Translations under genes and position numbers: made by a program
NCBI GenBank assembly: GCA_034112445.1
Contig: JAWUVI010000022.1
Location: forward strand, 1-64,000
Origin: Pelagadaptatus sp034112445
GTDB taxonomy: Bacteria > Pseudomonadota > Gammaproteobacteria > Pseudomonadales > Cellvibrionaceae
Reading direction: 5' to 3'
DNA: 64,000 nt
The notes under the pieces: generated by a model
Database searches by the model: none
Seen by the model: only the letters and a program-made list of their open reading frames with translations
Told to the model about the DNA's origin: nothing
Shown: positions 43,867 to 52,991 of the stretch, one piece after another
How positions within the stretch are numbered: position 1 is the first letter of the stretch
How the letters are laid out: each line of letters begins with the position of its first letter

Positions 43867-45600
43867 TTAATGCGCAACACCAATCGCTTTAGCGTCAGGC
43901 TTACGCGGGTCAGCCACCCCATAAAAACGCCCACCTTCCCACATAATACTTTGCGCACTTCCCATGGCGTTCACCTGCTGAACATCGTGGCCTTTAGAGC
44001 GTAAAATCGACAAAGTATCTGGGCTAAAACCTCGCTCTACAAACACTTTATCGGGCAACCACTGATTATGAAACCTTGGCACACTCACCGCCGTGGCGAC
44101 ATTCATACCATGGTCAATGGTGTTAACAATGGCCTGAAGCGTGGTGGTAATAATGCGGCTTCCTCCAGGACTTCCCGTCACCAACCAAGGCTTCCCCTCT
44201 TTGAACACCAAAGTTGGCGTCATCGAACTTAGTGGCCTTTTACCTTTTTCAATACTATTGGCTTCAGCGCCAAGTAACCCATAAGCGTTAGGCACACCCG
44301 GCTTAGACGAGAAATCATCCATTTCATTATTCAATAAAATACCGGTGCCCGGCACTGTAATTCCCGAACCAAAAGAGAAGTTTAACGTGTAGGTATTGGA
44401 AACCGCATTGCCCTCAGAGTCCATAATGGAAAAATGCGTTGTATCTCGGCTTTCATCAACCAGACTTTCCGCTGGGTAGACGTCTTTCGCTGGCGTAGCT
44501 TTATCTCCGTTCAGACTTGAAAAAATTAGCTCCGCGTAGGATTTACTCGTCAGCTCTGCAACCGGTATCGGAGTGTAATCAGGGTCGCCCAAATACTTAC
44601 TTCTATCTGCATAGGCGCGTTTCATCGTTTCCGTCATCCAGTGCATCGCGCTGGCACTGCCATACCCGTATTCCGTCAAGGGTACATGCTCAAGAACGTT
44701 CAACATTTGCACTAAATGCACTCCGCCCGAACTTGGCGGAGGCATAGATGCCACCTGATGACCACGATAGGTTCCAATAACAGGCTGTCGTTCCACCACT
44801 CGATAATCACTCAGATCATCCAAGGTGATTAATCCATTATTATCCTGCATTTCAGCAACGATACGCTGTGCTATGTCTCCTCGATAAAATGCGCTAAAAC
44901 CTCCATCTCGAATCTCTTTTAAAGACCAGGCTAAATCAGGAAGCTTTAACGTTTCGCCCGCCAAGAAGGCTCGGCCATCTTCATGAAAGTAGGCTTTAAG
45001 GGTCGCTGGATTTTTCTTCAAATGCTTATAGCTGTGCAGTTTCTGCGACAGGTCATCCGAAACAGAAAAACCCGAATCAGCTAACGTTATGGCTGGCTGC
45101 ATGACCTCAGCCAGAGACAAAGATCCATACCGTTTATGAGCGTGCAGTAGCCCTGCAACCGTACCGGGCACTCCGGCCGCCGCATGACTAAAACGCGATT
45201 TTTGGGTGTCTACATCTCCGGATTCATTTAAAAACATATCTCTATGAGCTTTAGCAGGGGCCATTTCCCGATAATCGATCGCTATGGTTTTTTGCTCTTG
45301 CGCCAAATGCAGCAACATAAACCCACCACCACCTAAATTTCCTGCCCTTGGTAAAACTACCGCCAATGAAAACCCAACAGCGACAGCAGCATCAATTGCA
45401 TTACCACCTTTAGACAAAATATCGGCGCCCACCTTGCTGGCCAAGTGATGCTGGGTCGCAACCATCCCTTGATCCCCCACTACTGGGTGAAAAATACTTT
45501 GATTCCGCAAAATTGGTGCCGCTATAGATACGGAACAATGAGCCACCACAGTAGCCGCCAACACCAGCGACGCTATTCGACGAACAAGCCATGAATTCAT
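43867..45600 (-). CDS. ggt: Gamma-glutamyltransferase, periplasmic
   Basis: An N-terminal nucleophile hydrolase (577 aa) that splits and transfers the gamma-glutamyl group of glutathione in the periplasm. The signal peptide (1-28) ends near SIAA. Autocleavage is expected before Thr387 in DTTHFSIMD, giving the large and small subunits. The binding motifs GNLGGGGFM and SSGGVHL are intact, as is GSPGGSRI near the C-terminus. It converges on the hybrid kinase gene with 22 bp between, and is divergent from marR. Confidence 0.95.
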   Translation of the reverse strand: MNSWLVRRIASLVLAATVVAHCSVSIAAPILRNQSIFHPVVGDQGMVATQHHLASKVGADILSKGGNAIDAAVAVGFSLAVVLPRAGNLGGGGFMLLHLAQEQKTIAIDYREMAPAKAHRDMFLNESGDVDTQKSRFSHAAAGVPGTVAGLLHAHKRYGSLSLAEVMQPAITLADSGFSVSDDLSQKLHSYKHLKKNPATLKAYFHEDGRAFLAGETLKLPDLAWSLKEIRDGGFSAFYRGDIAQRIVAEMQDNNGLITLDDLSDYRVVERQPVIGTYRGHQVASMPPPSSGGVHLVQMLNVLEHVPLTEYGYGSASAMHWMTETMKRAYADRSKYLGDPDYTPIPVAELTSKSYAELIFSSLNGDKATPAKDVYPAESLVDESRDTTHFSIMDSEGNAVSNTYTLNFSFGSGITVPGTGILLNNEMDDFSSKPGVPNAYGLLGAEANSIEKGKRPLSSMTPTLVFKEGKPWLVTGSPGGSRIITTTLQAIVNTIDHGMNVATAVSVPRFHNQWLPDKVFVERGFSPDTLSILRSKGHDVQQVNAMGSAQSIMWEGGRFYGVADPRKPDAKAIGVAH

Positions 45601-45679
45601 TATGATAGTCCTAATGGATTTAGTTTTTAGTTAGCCTAGCTATTCCCAGCAATCAAGTACACACAAATAACCCCAGCCA

Positions 45680-45720
45680 ATATAGTATGCTTTATATACC
45701 ATATATAAAGCATACTATAT
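45680..45720. promoter_or_regulatory. 41-bp palindromic operator upstream of marR
   Basis: A perfect inverted repeat with 19-bp arms (45680-45698 and 45702-45720) around a 3-nt centre. The arms contain GTATGCTTTATA and its complement. It lies 10 bp before the marR ATG and 79 bp from the ggt start. A TATAAT box at 45718-45723 overlaps the right arm. This is where a MarR dimer would be expected to block the marR-emrA-emrB promoter. A second role on ggt is possible. The repeat is seen directly; its binder is inference. Confidence 0.8.
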
Positions 45721-45730
45721 AATACCCACC

Positions 45731-46189
45731 ATGAACTCAGATACCCAACACAAGCCTCAAACTTTATTAGCGGACATACACCGCCTGTACAGCAGCGCGT
45801 TCTATCATAAATTGCGCGATGAAGGCATCGACTTATCCCGTATACAATGGCGTGCCATTGCCATACTCAAGTTCAACAATGGTATTACTCAATCAGAATT
45901 AGCCGAACGATTGTTAATGGATAAGGCGCCTATGGGTGCACTTCTAGACAAGCTGGAAGCTAAGCAGTTGATACAGAGGCGCACTGACGCCAAAGACCGG
46001 CGGGCAAAGCGAATTCACCTCACTCAAGCTACAGAGCCATTAATACCCATACTCGAAAGGCATTCCGACACTTTGTTGCAACGTGCCGTTGAGGGATTAA
46101 GCGAGCTAGAGATACACACCTTGGAAACACTGCTAACCAAGATGCGAAATAACTTAACCGTTAAACACAACAACCGAGAAGACACATGA
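45731..46189 (+). CDS. MarR family transcriptional regulator
   Basis: A 152-aa winged-helix repressor. The helix-turn-helix lies in NNGITQSELAERLLMDKAPMGALLDKLE, and the wing is at RRTDAKDRRAKRIHLT. It is the first gene of a three-gene efflux operon and overlaps emrA by 4 bp. Autorepression through the 41-bp palindrome just upstream is likely, with relief by a small-molecule ligand. No Shine-Dalgarno sequence precedes the ATG, and the TATAAT box ends only 7 bp from it, so the mRNA may be leaderless. Confidence 0.93.
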   Translation: MNSDTQHKPQTLLADIHRLYSSAFYHKLRDEGIDLSRIQWRAIAILKFNNGITQSELAERLLMDKAPMGALLDKLEAKQLIQRRTDAKDRRAKRIHLTQATEPLIPILERHSDTLLQRAVEGLSELEIHTLETLLTKMRNNLTVKHNNREDT

Positions 46190-47388
46190 CTTCAACAAAT
46201 AAAATCCAAAAAGCACTGCCGTTTTTATTTACCGAAGCCGACGGAAAAAGCAGCATCAACAAAGAGAATTTACGCTGGTCAGCAATGATCGTCCTTGCCT
46301 TACTGGTTGCCGCTTGGGCTTACCAACGTGGCAATACCGTTACGATAAACGACGCCCGAATTGCTAGTGACGTGGTTATTATCAGCAGTAACCGTTCAGG
46401 CTGGATTAGCGAGTTGAATATTGACAGCGGCAGCTTAGTCAAGAAAGGTGACCTGCTCATACAGATTGATGATCGATCAACCCAACTGGCAAAAAAAGAA
46501 ATTCACATCCAGATACAAATTAAAAAAGTCGAAATCGAACGCGCTTTAGAAGAAATGACCATGGTAAGCGAAGAGCAATTGAGCCGACTTGATTCGCAAA
46601 AAGAGCGCCTTAACAGCGCCAAGTCTAACGCCAACAAAGCTGAATCCTCTCTTAAACTGGCCGAAAGTAATTTTCAGCGCTCCAGTAAATTACTAAAAAA
46701 GGGACTTGTTTCTTTACGTCGATGGGAAGAAGACGAACTTAAACACAAACAAGCACAAGAATCTTACCAGCAATCTAAGTCCGCGCTATTGCAACAAATG
46801 TCAGAGTTGCGACAAACCAAAGCTCACATGAAAACCGTCGACTTATTAGACAAACGCATTGCCATAATGAGACAAGACCTTGAAAGACTTGATGTGGAAA
46901 GGCAGAAAATTGAAATGGAGCTGGCCGACCGCCAAATTCGTAGTCCAATCGACGGGGTCATTGATAAAACTTTTGGACACAGACAAGAATTCATTTCCCC
47001 TGGCCGTCGCCTAATAATGTTACACAACCCTAATAAAATATGGATTAATGCCAACATTAAAGAGACTCAGCTGCGTCATATCTCAGTCGGCATGCAAGCC
47101 AAGGTGTATATTGACGCTTACCCTAACCGTAAATTCAAGGCGGTAGTTACTGACATTGACAACGCGACCACCAGTGAATTCGCTTTATTACCCAACCCTA
47201 ATCCAAGCGGAAACTTTACTAAAGTCACACAGAGATTACGGATAAAACTCAGCATTGATCAGCTAGACAACTTACTTAAGCCCGGCATGATGGTTGAAGT
47301 AGATATAGACACGCGCTCTGCCGCATCAACACCAACGCCAATACCAACAACACCAACACCAACACCAACACCAACGCTACATGATTAG
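46186..47388 (+). CDS. HlyD/EmrA-type membrane fusion protein
   Basis: A 400-aa periplasmic adaptor of a tripartite drug pump. One N-terminal helix (about residues 31-46), then a lipoyl/barrel-sandwich half (RSGWISELNIDSGSLVKKGDLLIQIDD), a long coiled coil (about 100-240), the second lipoyl half (DRQIRSPIDGVIDKTF) and a beta-barrel. It joins the inner-membrane EmrB-like pump to an outer-membrane channel encoded elsewhere. The C-terminus is a Thr-Pro repeat. It overlaps marR by 4 bp and emrB by 8 bp. Confidence 0.92.
   Translation: MTSTNKIQKALPFLFTEADGKSSINKENLRWSAMIVLALLVAAWAYQRGNTVTINDARIASDVVIISSNRSGWISELNIDSGSLVKKGDLLIQIDDRSTQLAKKEIHIQIQIKKVEIERALEEMTMVSEEQLSRLDSQKERLNSAKSNANKAESSLKLAESNFQRSSKLLKKGLVSLRRWEEDELKHKQAQESYQQSKSALLQQMSELRQTKAHMKTVDLLDKRIAIMRQDLERLDVERQKIEMELADRQIRSPIDGVIDKTFGHRQEFISPGRRLIMLHNPNKIWINANIKETQLRHISVGMQAKVYIDAYPNRKFKAVVTDIDNATTSEFALLPNPNPSGNFTKVTQRLRIKLSIDQLDNLLKPGMMVEVDIDTRSAASTPTPIPTTPTPTPTPTLHD
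47327..47376 (+). repeat. CAACAC-type 6-bp repeat at the end of the emrA-like gene
   Basis: About eight imperfect 6-bp units encode a Thr-Pro tail, ending six codons before the stop and just before the emrB ATG at 47381. Slippage would change tail length by two residues without a frameshift. It may also alter spacing or structure at the emrB start, whose ribosome site would lie inside the repeat; no good AGGAG is present there. Confidence 0.85.
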
Positions 47389-48973
47389 CATCATTCGCAA
47401 TCTTGGCAAACAAGCCAACAACGACAGTTTTGAATCACTGTTTGAAAAGCACGGCGAAAAATATCGCTGGCTTGCTATAGCGGCCGTCGGCAGCGGCACA
47501 TTCGTCGCCTTGTTGATGACAACTATTATTAATGTTGCACTGCCTGAAATTATGGGCGCGTTTGGTATAGATCAAAGTGAAGCCCAATGGCTATCAACCG
47601 GATTCTTAGCCAGTTCAACTATCAGCATGTTAATTTCTGGCTGGCTGGTTAATCGTTTTGGCGTACAGAGCGCTTTCTTTTTCCCATCGTTATTATTCAT
47701 CGGCGCATCATTTATGGCGTCCATCAGTCCCAACAATGACATGCTTATTGTTGCTCGAGTATTTCAAGGGTTTGCTTACGGTTTTTATATGCCGATAGCC
47801 ATGTATGTCATGTCAAGAATCTTCCCTCCGGAGAAACAAGGGGTTGGCATGGGTATATTTGGTATTCTTGCCATTCTTGGACCAGCCATCGGGCCTTATG
47901 TTGGCGGTCTTGCCGTTGATGCTTACGGCTGGCGCTCAGTCTTTTATTTACCTCTACCATTGGCTCTCATAAGCCTACCCCTGTGCTTGTGGTATTTACC
48001 TGGAGCGACCGACCCTAAAGATAAAACAAGACTCGACATGAAAAGTGTTGCTTGGTTGTCTATAGCAATCACCCTAATTTTGGTAGGACTCAGTAACGGT
48101 CAGAAGCTCGGCTGGGATTCCAGCTTTGTCATTGGCAGCCTGCTAGTTGGTGGGTTCGCGGCTTTTGCTTTTATAAGCCAACAATTAGTTTCTGATTCAC
48201 CGCTACTTAACTTGACACTATTTCAGTATAAAAGCTTTACCTATGCGGCCCTGATTTCTGTGTTATTTGGGGCCGGATTATTTGGTGGCATGTACGCGTC
48301 GCCGCTATTTTTACAAATAATCCAAGGGGTTTCTGCCACCGAAGCTGGGCTTGCCATGCTCCCTGCAGGCCTCTTGCTGACTATTGCATTTCCCGTAGTG
48401 GGTTATTTCAGCGATAAAGTACCTCAGTATTTATTGGTTATGGCCGGTATGGCCGTATTAGCTTACGGCACCGCTCTGATGGTTTTTGCCGATCAGTTCA
48501 CGCCGTTTTGGACCATCTGCTGGTGGCTAGTATTAAGCCGTATTGGCATGGCAATCGTTATGCCGCCATTGAGCATGGCATCTATGTCGTCATTACCACC
48601 GCAACTGCTAACCCAAGCCTCAGGCTCGATTAACTTTATTCGCCAACTGGGTGGGGCAATGGGGGTCAATTTAACGTCTGTGATATTAACTCGCCGCACC
48701 AGCAAGCACATGGATTACATCAACAGCCTCCAGAATGAAGAAAACGTGCAAACTCAAACCATGTTATCTCAGCTAGTGCCTGAACTTCATCAGTCTGGAG
48801 TTGATACATCCTTACAAGAACCATTGGCCGCATGGATCATGCAGAAAGAGCTTTACACACAAGCAATGACACTGAGTTTCCAAGATACTTTTTTCATTAT
48901 GGGCATGGTATTAGCTGTCGGCATTATCCCTGCTTACATGTTACGTCATACACAAAAGCACCCCAAAGAATAA
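47381..48973 (+). CDS. MFS drug:H+ antiporter, DHA2 (EmrB) family
   Basis: A 530-aa multidrug exporter with 14 membrane segments. Motifs include the N-terminal ALLMTTIINVALPEI, WLVNRFGVQSAFF (motif A-like), the motif C-like segment GILAILGPAIGPYVGG, and FIRQLGGAMGVNL. It pairs with the adaptor encoded just before. The start overlaps the adaptor gene by 8 bp without a clear Shine-Dalgarno sequence, so translation probably depends on coupling. Confidence 0.94.
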   Translation: MISIIRNLGKQANNDSFESLFEKHGEKYRWLAIAAVGSGTFVALLMTTIINVALPEIMGAFGIDQSEAQWLSTGFLASSTISMLISGWLVNRFGVQSAFFFPSLLFIGASFMASISPNNDMLIVARVFQGFAYGFYMPIAMYVMSRIFPPEKQGVGMGIFGILAILGPAIGPYVGGLAVDAYGWRSVFYLPLPLALISLPLCLWYLPGATDPKDKTRLDMKSVAWLSIAITLILVGLSNGQKLGWDSSFVIGSLLVGGFAAFAFISQQLVSDSPLLNLTLFQYKSFTYAALISVLFGAGLFGGMYASPLFLQIIQGVSATEAGLAMLPAGLLLTIAFPVVGYFSDKVPQYLLVMAGMAVLAYGTALMVFADQFTPFWTICWWLVLSRIGMAIVMPPLSMASMSSLPPQLLTQASGSINFIRQLGGAMGVNLTSVILTRRTSKHMDYINSLQNEENVQTQTMLSQLVPELHQSGVDTSLQEPLAAWIMQKELYTQAMTLSFQDTFFIMGMVLAVGIIPAYMLRHTQKHPKE

Positions 48974-49053
48974 TAAATCTAGATTAACTAGTCTTGCATA
49001 TGGCTCTCCGGCCGTTACAATTCGCCCCATATTTCCTTTAAAGTTTTACTACT

Positions 49054-50787
49054 ATGAATATCCGCGATTTTCTCAGCCAAAAAATTTCATCTGCCATGCA
49101 AGCTGCCGGTATTCCGGCTGAATACAGCGCCAATGTAGCGCCCGCAAAAAAAGTGGGTTTTGGAGACTACCAGGCCAATGGCGCAATGGCTGCCGCTAAG
49201 GCCATGAAGAGCAACCCAAGAGCGATAGCTCAGACTATTATTGATCAATTAGATCTTGATAGAATCGCCGATAAAATTGAAATTGCAGGACCAGGATTTA
49301 TTAACATTCACCTTAGCGATGAATGGTTATCACAAGTTTTAGGCAACACAATTAATACTCAGCAACTGGGCATGGAAAAAGCCATAGAGCAAACCATTGT
49401 GGTTGACTATTCCTCCCCCAACCTGGCAAAAGAAATGCACGTAGGGCACTTACGCTCGTCAATTATTGGCGACGCACTGGTTCGCACGCTGGAATTCCAA
49501 GGCCATAACGTAATTCGCCAGAACCATGTTGGGGATTGGGGCACACAGTTCGGCATGCTGATTGCTGAACTCGAAGAACACATTGAAAAATCCGAGAGTG
49601 AAGACTTTGTTCTACAAGATTTAGAGGTGTTTTATCAACGCTCCAAACAACATTTTGATGCGGATGAAGACTTTGCCAATCGAGCCCGTGACTATGTGGT
49701 TAAATTACAATCTGGCGATGAAAAAATTCTCGCGTTATGGCAAAAGTTCAGACACGTTTCATTGCAACACAGCGAAGATATTTATCAACAACTGAACGTT
49801 ACCTTAAGCGCCCAAGACGTACGCGGCGAAAGTGCTTATAACGCCGACTTACCTAAGGTTGTTAGCGATTTAAAACAACAAAATCTAGCCGTCGAAAGCC
49901 AAGGAGCTACGGTTGTTTTTCTAGATGAGCTGGCCGACAAGGAAGGCAATCCAAGTCCTGTCATTATTCAAAAGCACGGCGGCGGCTACCTATACGCCAC
50001 CAGCGATTTAGCCGCTCTACGCTATCGGGCTAACGAGTTAAAAGCTGACCGGGTTCTGTACTTTATCGATGCCCGTCAATCACTGCACATGAAGCAAGTA
50101 TTCACCCTAGCCAAAAAAGCTAATTTTGTACCTGCAGCAATGAGTCTTGAACATCATCCATTCGGCACGATGATGGGCGAAGATGGTACGCCATTTAAAA
50201 CCCGCTCAGGCGGAACCGTTAAATTAGCCGATTTACTTGTTGAAGCGGTTGAACGTGCAGCGGCATTAATTGCGGAAAAAGACAACGACTTAACCGAATC
50301 AGAGCAAACAGAAATTGCTCGCAAGGTCGGCATTGGGGCCGTTAAATACGCGGACTTATCTAAAACCCGAACCAACGATTATATTTTCAACTGGAATTCC
50401 ATGCTCAGCTTTGAAGGCAATACGGCGCCTTATTTACAATACGCTTACACACGGATTCGCAGCATCTTTCGCAAGGCCAATATCGATGTCGCAGACTTAA
50501 GCCACATCATCATTCAAGCACCCGAAGAAAAAGCCTTAGCCCTGAAGTTATTACAATTTGAAGAGACCCTCCAACAGGTCGCCAGAGAAGCCATGCCGCA
50601 TACGCTGTGTAACTATTTATACGATGTTGCCAGTGCTTTTATGCGCTTTTATGAAGCCTGCCCGATATTAAAAGATGACGTTGACCCAAGCACACGTTTG
50701 AGCCGTTTAGGCATTGCGGAAATCACCGCTCAAACTCTGCATATCGGCTTAGATTTGTTGGGTATTGAAACCATGGAAAAAATGTAA
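49054..50787 (+). CDS. argS: Arginyl-tRNA synthetase
   Basis: A class I aminoacyl-tRNA synthetase, 577 aa, normal. The HIGH-type motif is HVGH at about 129-132 in SSPNLAKEMHVGHLRSS. The N-terminal tRNA D-loop-binding domain (1-110) is present. The KMSKS equivalent is the TRSGGTVKLADLL region, as in many ArgS proteins. The C-terminal anticodon-binding DALR domain follows (DVASAFMRFYEACPIL). It converges with the M3 peptidase gene. Confidence 0.97.
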   Translation: MNIRDFLSQKISSAMQAAGIPAEYSANVAPAKKVGFGDYQANGAMAAAKAMKSNPRAIAQTIIDQLDLDRIADKIEIAGPGFINIHLSDEWLSQVLGNTINTQQLGMEKAIEQTIVVDYSSPNLAKEMHVGHLRSSIIGDALVRTLEFQGHNVIRQNHVGDWGTQFGMLIAELEEHIEKSESEDFVLQDLEVFYQRSKQHFDADEDFANRARDYVVKLQSGDEKILALWQKFRHVSLQHSEDIYQQLNVTLSAQDVRGESAYNADLPKVVSDLKQQNLAVESQGATVVFLDELADKEGNPSPVIIQKHGGGYLYATSDLAALRYRANELKADRVLYFIDARQSLHMKQVFTLAKKANFVPAAMSLEHHPFGTMMGEDGTPFKTRSGGTVKLADLLVEAVERAAALIAEKDNDLTESEQTEIARKVGIGAVKYADLSKTRTNDYIFNWNSMLSFEGNTAPYLQYAYTRIRSIFRKANIDVADLSHIIIQAPEEKALALKLLQFEETLQQVAREAMPHTLCNYLYDVASAFMRFYEACPILKDDVDPSTRLSRLGIAEITAQTLHIGLDLLGIETMEKM

Positions 50788-50808
50788 TTTCAGCTTCGTC
50801 ATCAATAA

Positions 50809-50833
50809 CCAAACGCTTATTGTAAGCGTTTGG
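50809..50833. terminator. Bidirectional hairpin between argS and the M3 peptidase gene
   Basis: A perfect 11-bp inverted repeat (CCAAACGCTTA / TAAGCGTTTGG) with a 3-nt loop, placed between two converging genes and covering the last codons and stop of the peptidase gene. Its position makes it a likely terminator for argS and, read the other way, for the peptidase. The T-tracts on both sides are weak. Confidence 0.7.
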
Positions 50834-52823
50834 CAAAACTTTCGAAATTGTAGTCGCGGCCCAAAAAGTCTTTGATCAACTGTGCTGCCGGCTTGCTCCC
50901 ACCAGGAGCAAGAACCGTTTGGCGATAACGGTTGGCGACAGCTGAATTCATAACGCCCTTTTCCTCAAACTCACTGAACATATCCAGAGCAATAACTTGC
51001 GACCACATATAGGTATAGTAAATGGCAGAGTAGCCATTTAGATGGCCAAAGTTCGTATAGAACTTCACACCTTCAACCGGAGCTACGGCCGAATACTGTT
51101 TTTCTAGACGCCACATGATGGCGTCTAGATCAAAACCAGCCGGATCAGAATTATATAAATTTAGCGATAAAGCCGCGTAAAACATTTGGATGCGAGTAGA
51201 GACCCCTTTATTAAAATTGCGAGCCGCTTTCAGCTGGTCGACAATCTCATCGGGAATTGTTTCACCCGCATCGTTAAGTGCTAGTGAGCGCAACGTCTCT
51301 TTATTGTAAATCCACTCTTCTAGCATCTGTGATGGAGCTTCAACAAAATCCCACTCTGTCGACACACCTGAATGCGCCACCCATTTATTATTTCCGGCAA
51401 AAAGCTCATGCAATAAATGCCCAAACTCATGTAAAAAGGTTTCCACTTGGGAAAATTCCATTTTTTCAGATGAGCTATCAAGTCCAGGAAAATTACACAC
51501 CAAGGTCGCCACAGGAATCTGTCGATCTTTCAATCCAGTAACGGTTGGGAACATAGCCGCATGTTGATACTTGCCTTCGCGCGGGTGCATATCAAGATAA
51601 AAACGCCCAATCAACTGATCACCATCCCACATCTCCCAAGCTTCAACACTACTGTGCCACACCTCTGTTTGCCATGGCTTAAACTGAACTTGGAATAAAT
51701 TCTCAACCAACTGCAAGACCCCTTGCTTAACTTGTTGATATGAGAAATAACCGCGTAACTCTTTTACATCAAGCCCAAAGCTATCGGCTTTTACCTTGCC
51801 CTCTAAATAGCTAATTTGCCACCGCTTAACTTCTGCAGCGGAGGGTTGAGTCTGGCGCAATAGGTTGAGTAATGATTCTATATCGCTGTCCAATGCAGGT
51901 GTTGCTGCGACCGAGACTTTATCAATAAAATCTTGCGCCGCTTGTGGACTGCCAATCATTTTATCGGCGGTAATACGCTCGGCATAAGAATCAAACCCTA
52001 GCAACAAAGCTAACTGGTGACGTTTCTCCAGCAAAGCCAGCAGATTATTTTTATTGTCAGGGTAGCCTCGAGAGCGAGCCATTACATACATTTTTTTACG
52101 AAGCGCATCGTCTTCGGCGTAGGTTATAAAAGGTATATAATCGGGATAACGCGTGGATATTTTAATTTTTCCTGAATCATCCGGTTGATGGGCCGCAATA
52201 TAATCTTCAGGCAAACCGGCTAATTGCTCTCTAGAATCTAAGGTCAAATAACGCACATCATCTCTGATGGTTTTATCAAATTGCTGCCCTATTTTGACAA
52301 TTTCTTCCTGTAGGTTTTTTATTTTTTCTCGTGTCACGTCATCTTTATCTACACCCGACAAACGAAAATCACGCAATAATTTTTCAAGGAAAAAACGATC
52401 CGTGTCATCAAAATCGGCAGCGTTTATTTGAATTAAATTATCGTATAACGGACGCGAAAGACTGATGTTATTTCCGAGTTTATCCAGCTTCTGCGTACAC
52501 AATTCACCCTGCGAACGAACATCCGCATCGGGGTGAACCGATTCGTATAAATTTGATTTTTTTGCGGCATCGGCAAGGTTGAGAAACATCGCATCCAGAC
52601 GCTTTAAATATTCGATGCTGATCACATCGCCTTGCTCTCGCTCTAAACTGGCTAATTGAGCCGTCACATCATTTAAAGACAACTCACATTGCTGCTCAAA
52701 TTCTTGTGCGGCAACCGAAATGACTGGATCTGGAATCTCCGATGATACCGAGCTGCAAGCAATCAATCCTAATGACGAAACAAACGTTATCACTCCCAGA
52801 CTCAAACTTCGACGCACTAGCAT
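50817..52823 (-). CDS. M3 family metallopeptidase (oligopeptidase), lipoprotein
   Basis: A 668-aa zinc peptidase of the thimet oligopeptidase family. The zinc motif HEFGH lies near residue 465 (FLHEFGHLLHELF) with the third-ligand glutamate about 25 residues on (EAPSQMLEEW). The N-terminus is a lipoprotein signal with lipobox IAC at Cys23. It would thus degrade short peptides in the periplasm or at a membrane face, unlike cytoplasmic PrlC or Dcp, a variant seen in some marine gammaproteobacteria. Confidence 0.92.
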   Translation of the reverse strand: MLVRRSLSLGVITFVSSLGLIACSSVSSEIPDPVISVAAQEFEQQCELSLNDVTAQLASLEREQGDVISIEYLKRLDAMFLNLADAAKKSNLYESVHPDADVRSQGELCTQKLDKLGNNISLSRPLYDNLIQINAADFDDTDRFFLEKLLRDFRLSGVDKDDVTREKIKNLQEEIVKIGQQFDKTIRDDVRYLTLDSREQLAGLPEDYIAAHQPDDSGKIKISTRYPDYIPFITYAEDDALRKKMYVMARSRGYPDNKNNLLALLEKRHQLALLLGFDSYAERITADKMIGSPQAAQDFIDKVSVAATPALDSDIESLLNLLRQTQPSAAEVKRWQISYLEGKVKADSFGLDVKELRGYFSYQQVKQGVLQLVENLFQVQFKPWQTEVWHSSVEAWEMWDGDQLIGRFYLDMHPREGKYQHAAMFPTVTGLKDRQIPVATLVCNFPGLDSSSEKMEFSQVETFLHEFGHLLHELFAGNNKWVAHSGVSTEWDFVEAPSQMLEEWIYNKETLRSLALNDAGETIPDEIVDQLKAARNFNKGVSTRIQMFYAALSLNLYNSDPAGFDLDAIMWRLEKQYSAVAPVEGVKFYTNFGHLNGYSAIYYTYMWSQVIALDMFSEFEEKGVMNSAVANRYRQTVLAPGGSKPAAQLIKDFLGRDYNFESFAKRLQ

Positions 52824-52926
52824 AACCCTACCTTTATTCGATTTTAATCGCAGAAGTGTATCACTCAGGCCAAAGACACAATAACCTTTTGCTCAAAAAC
52901 AGCTCATCTATATAGCTGATCAATCA

Positions 52927-52955
52927 TTAACCAATTGCTCGTTAAGTATTATAAT
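52927..52955 (+). promoter_or_regulatory. Sigma-70-like promoter of the flagellin gene
   Basis: TTAACC (52927-52932), a 17-bp spacer and a perfect TATAAT (52950-52955) stand 36 bp before the flagellin ATG. No sigma-28 (TAAA-N15-GCCGATAA) or sigma-54 (GG-N10-GC) site was seen by eye. This is inference from consensus only. Confidence 0.55.
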
Positions 52956-52991
52956 GAATGTATTGTAATGGCTATATTGAGAGGTAGTACT

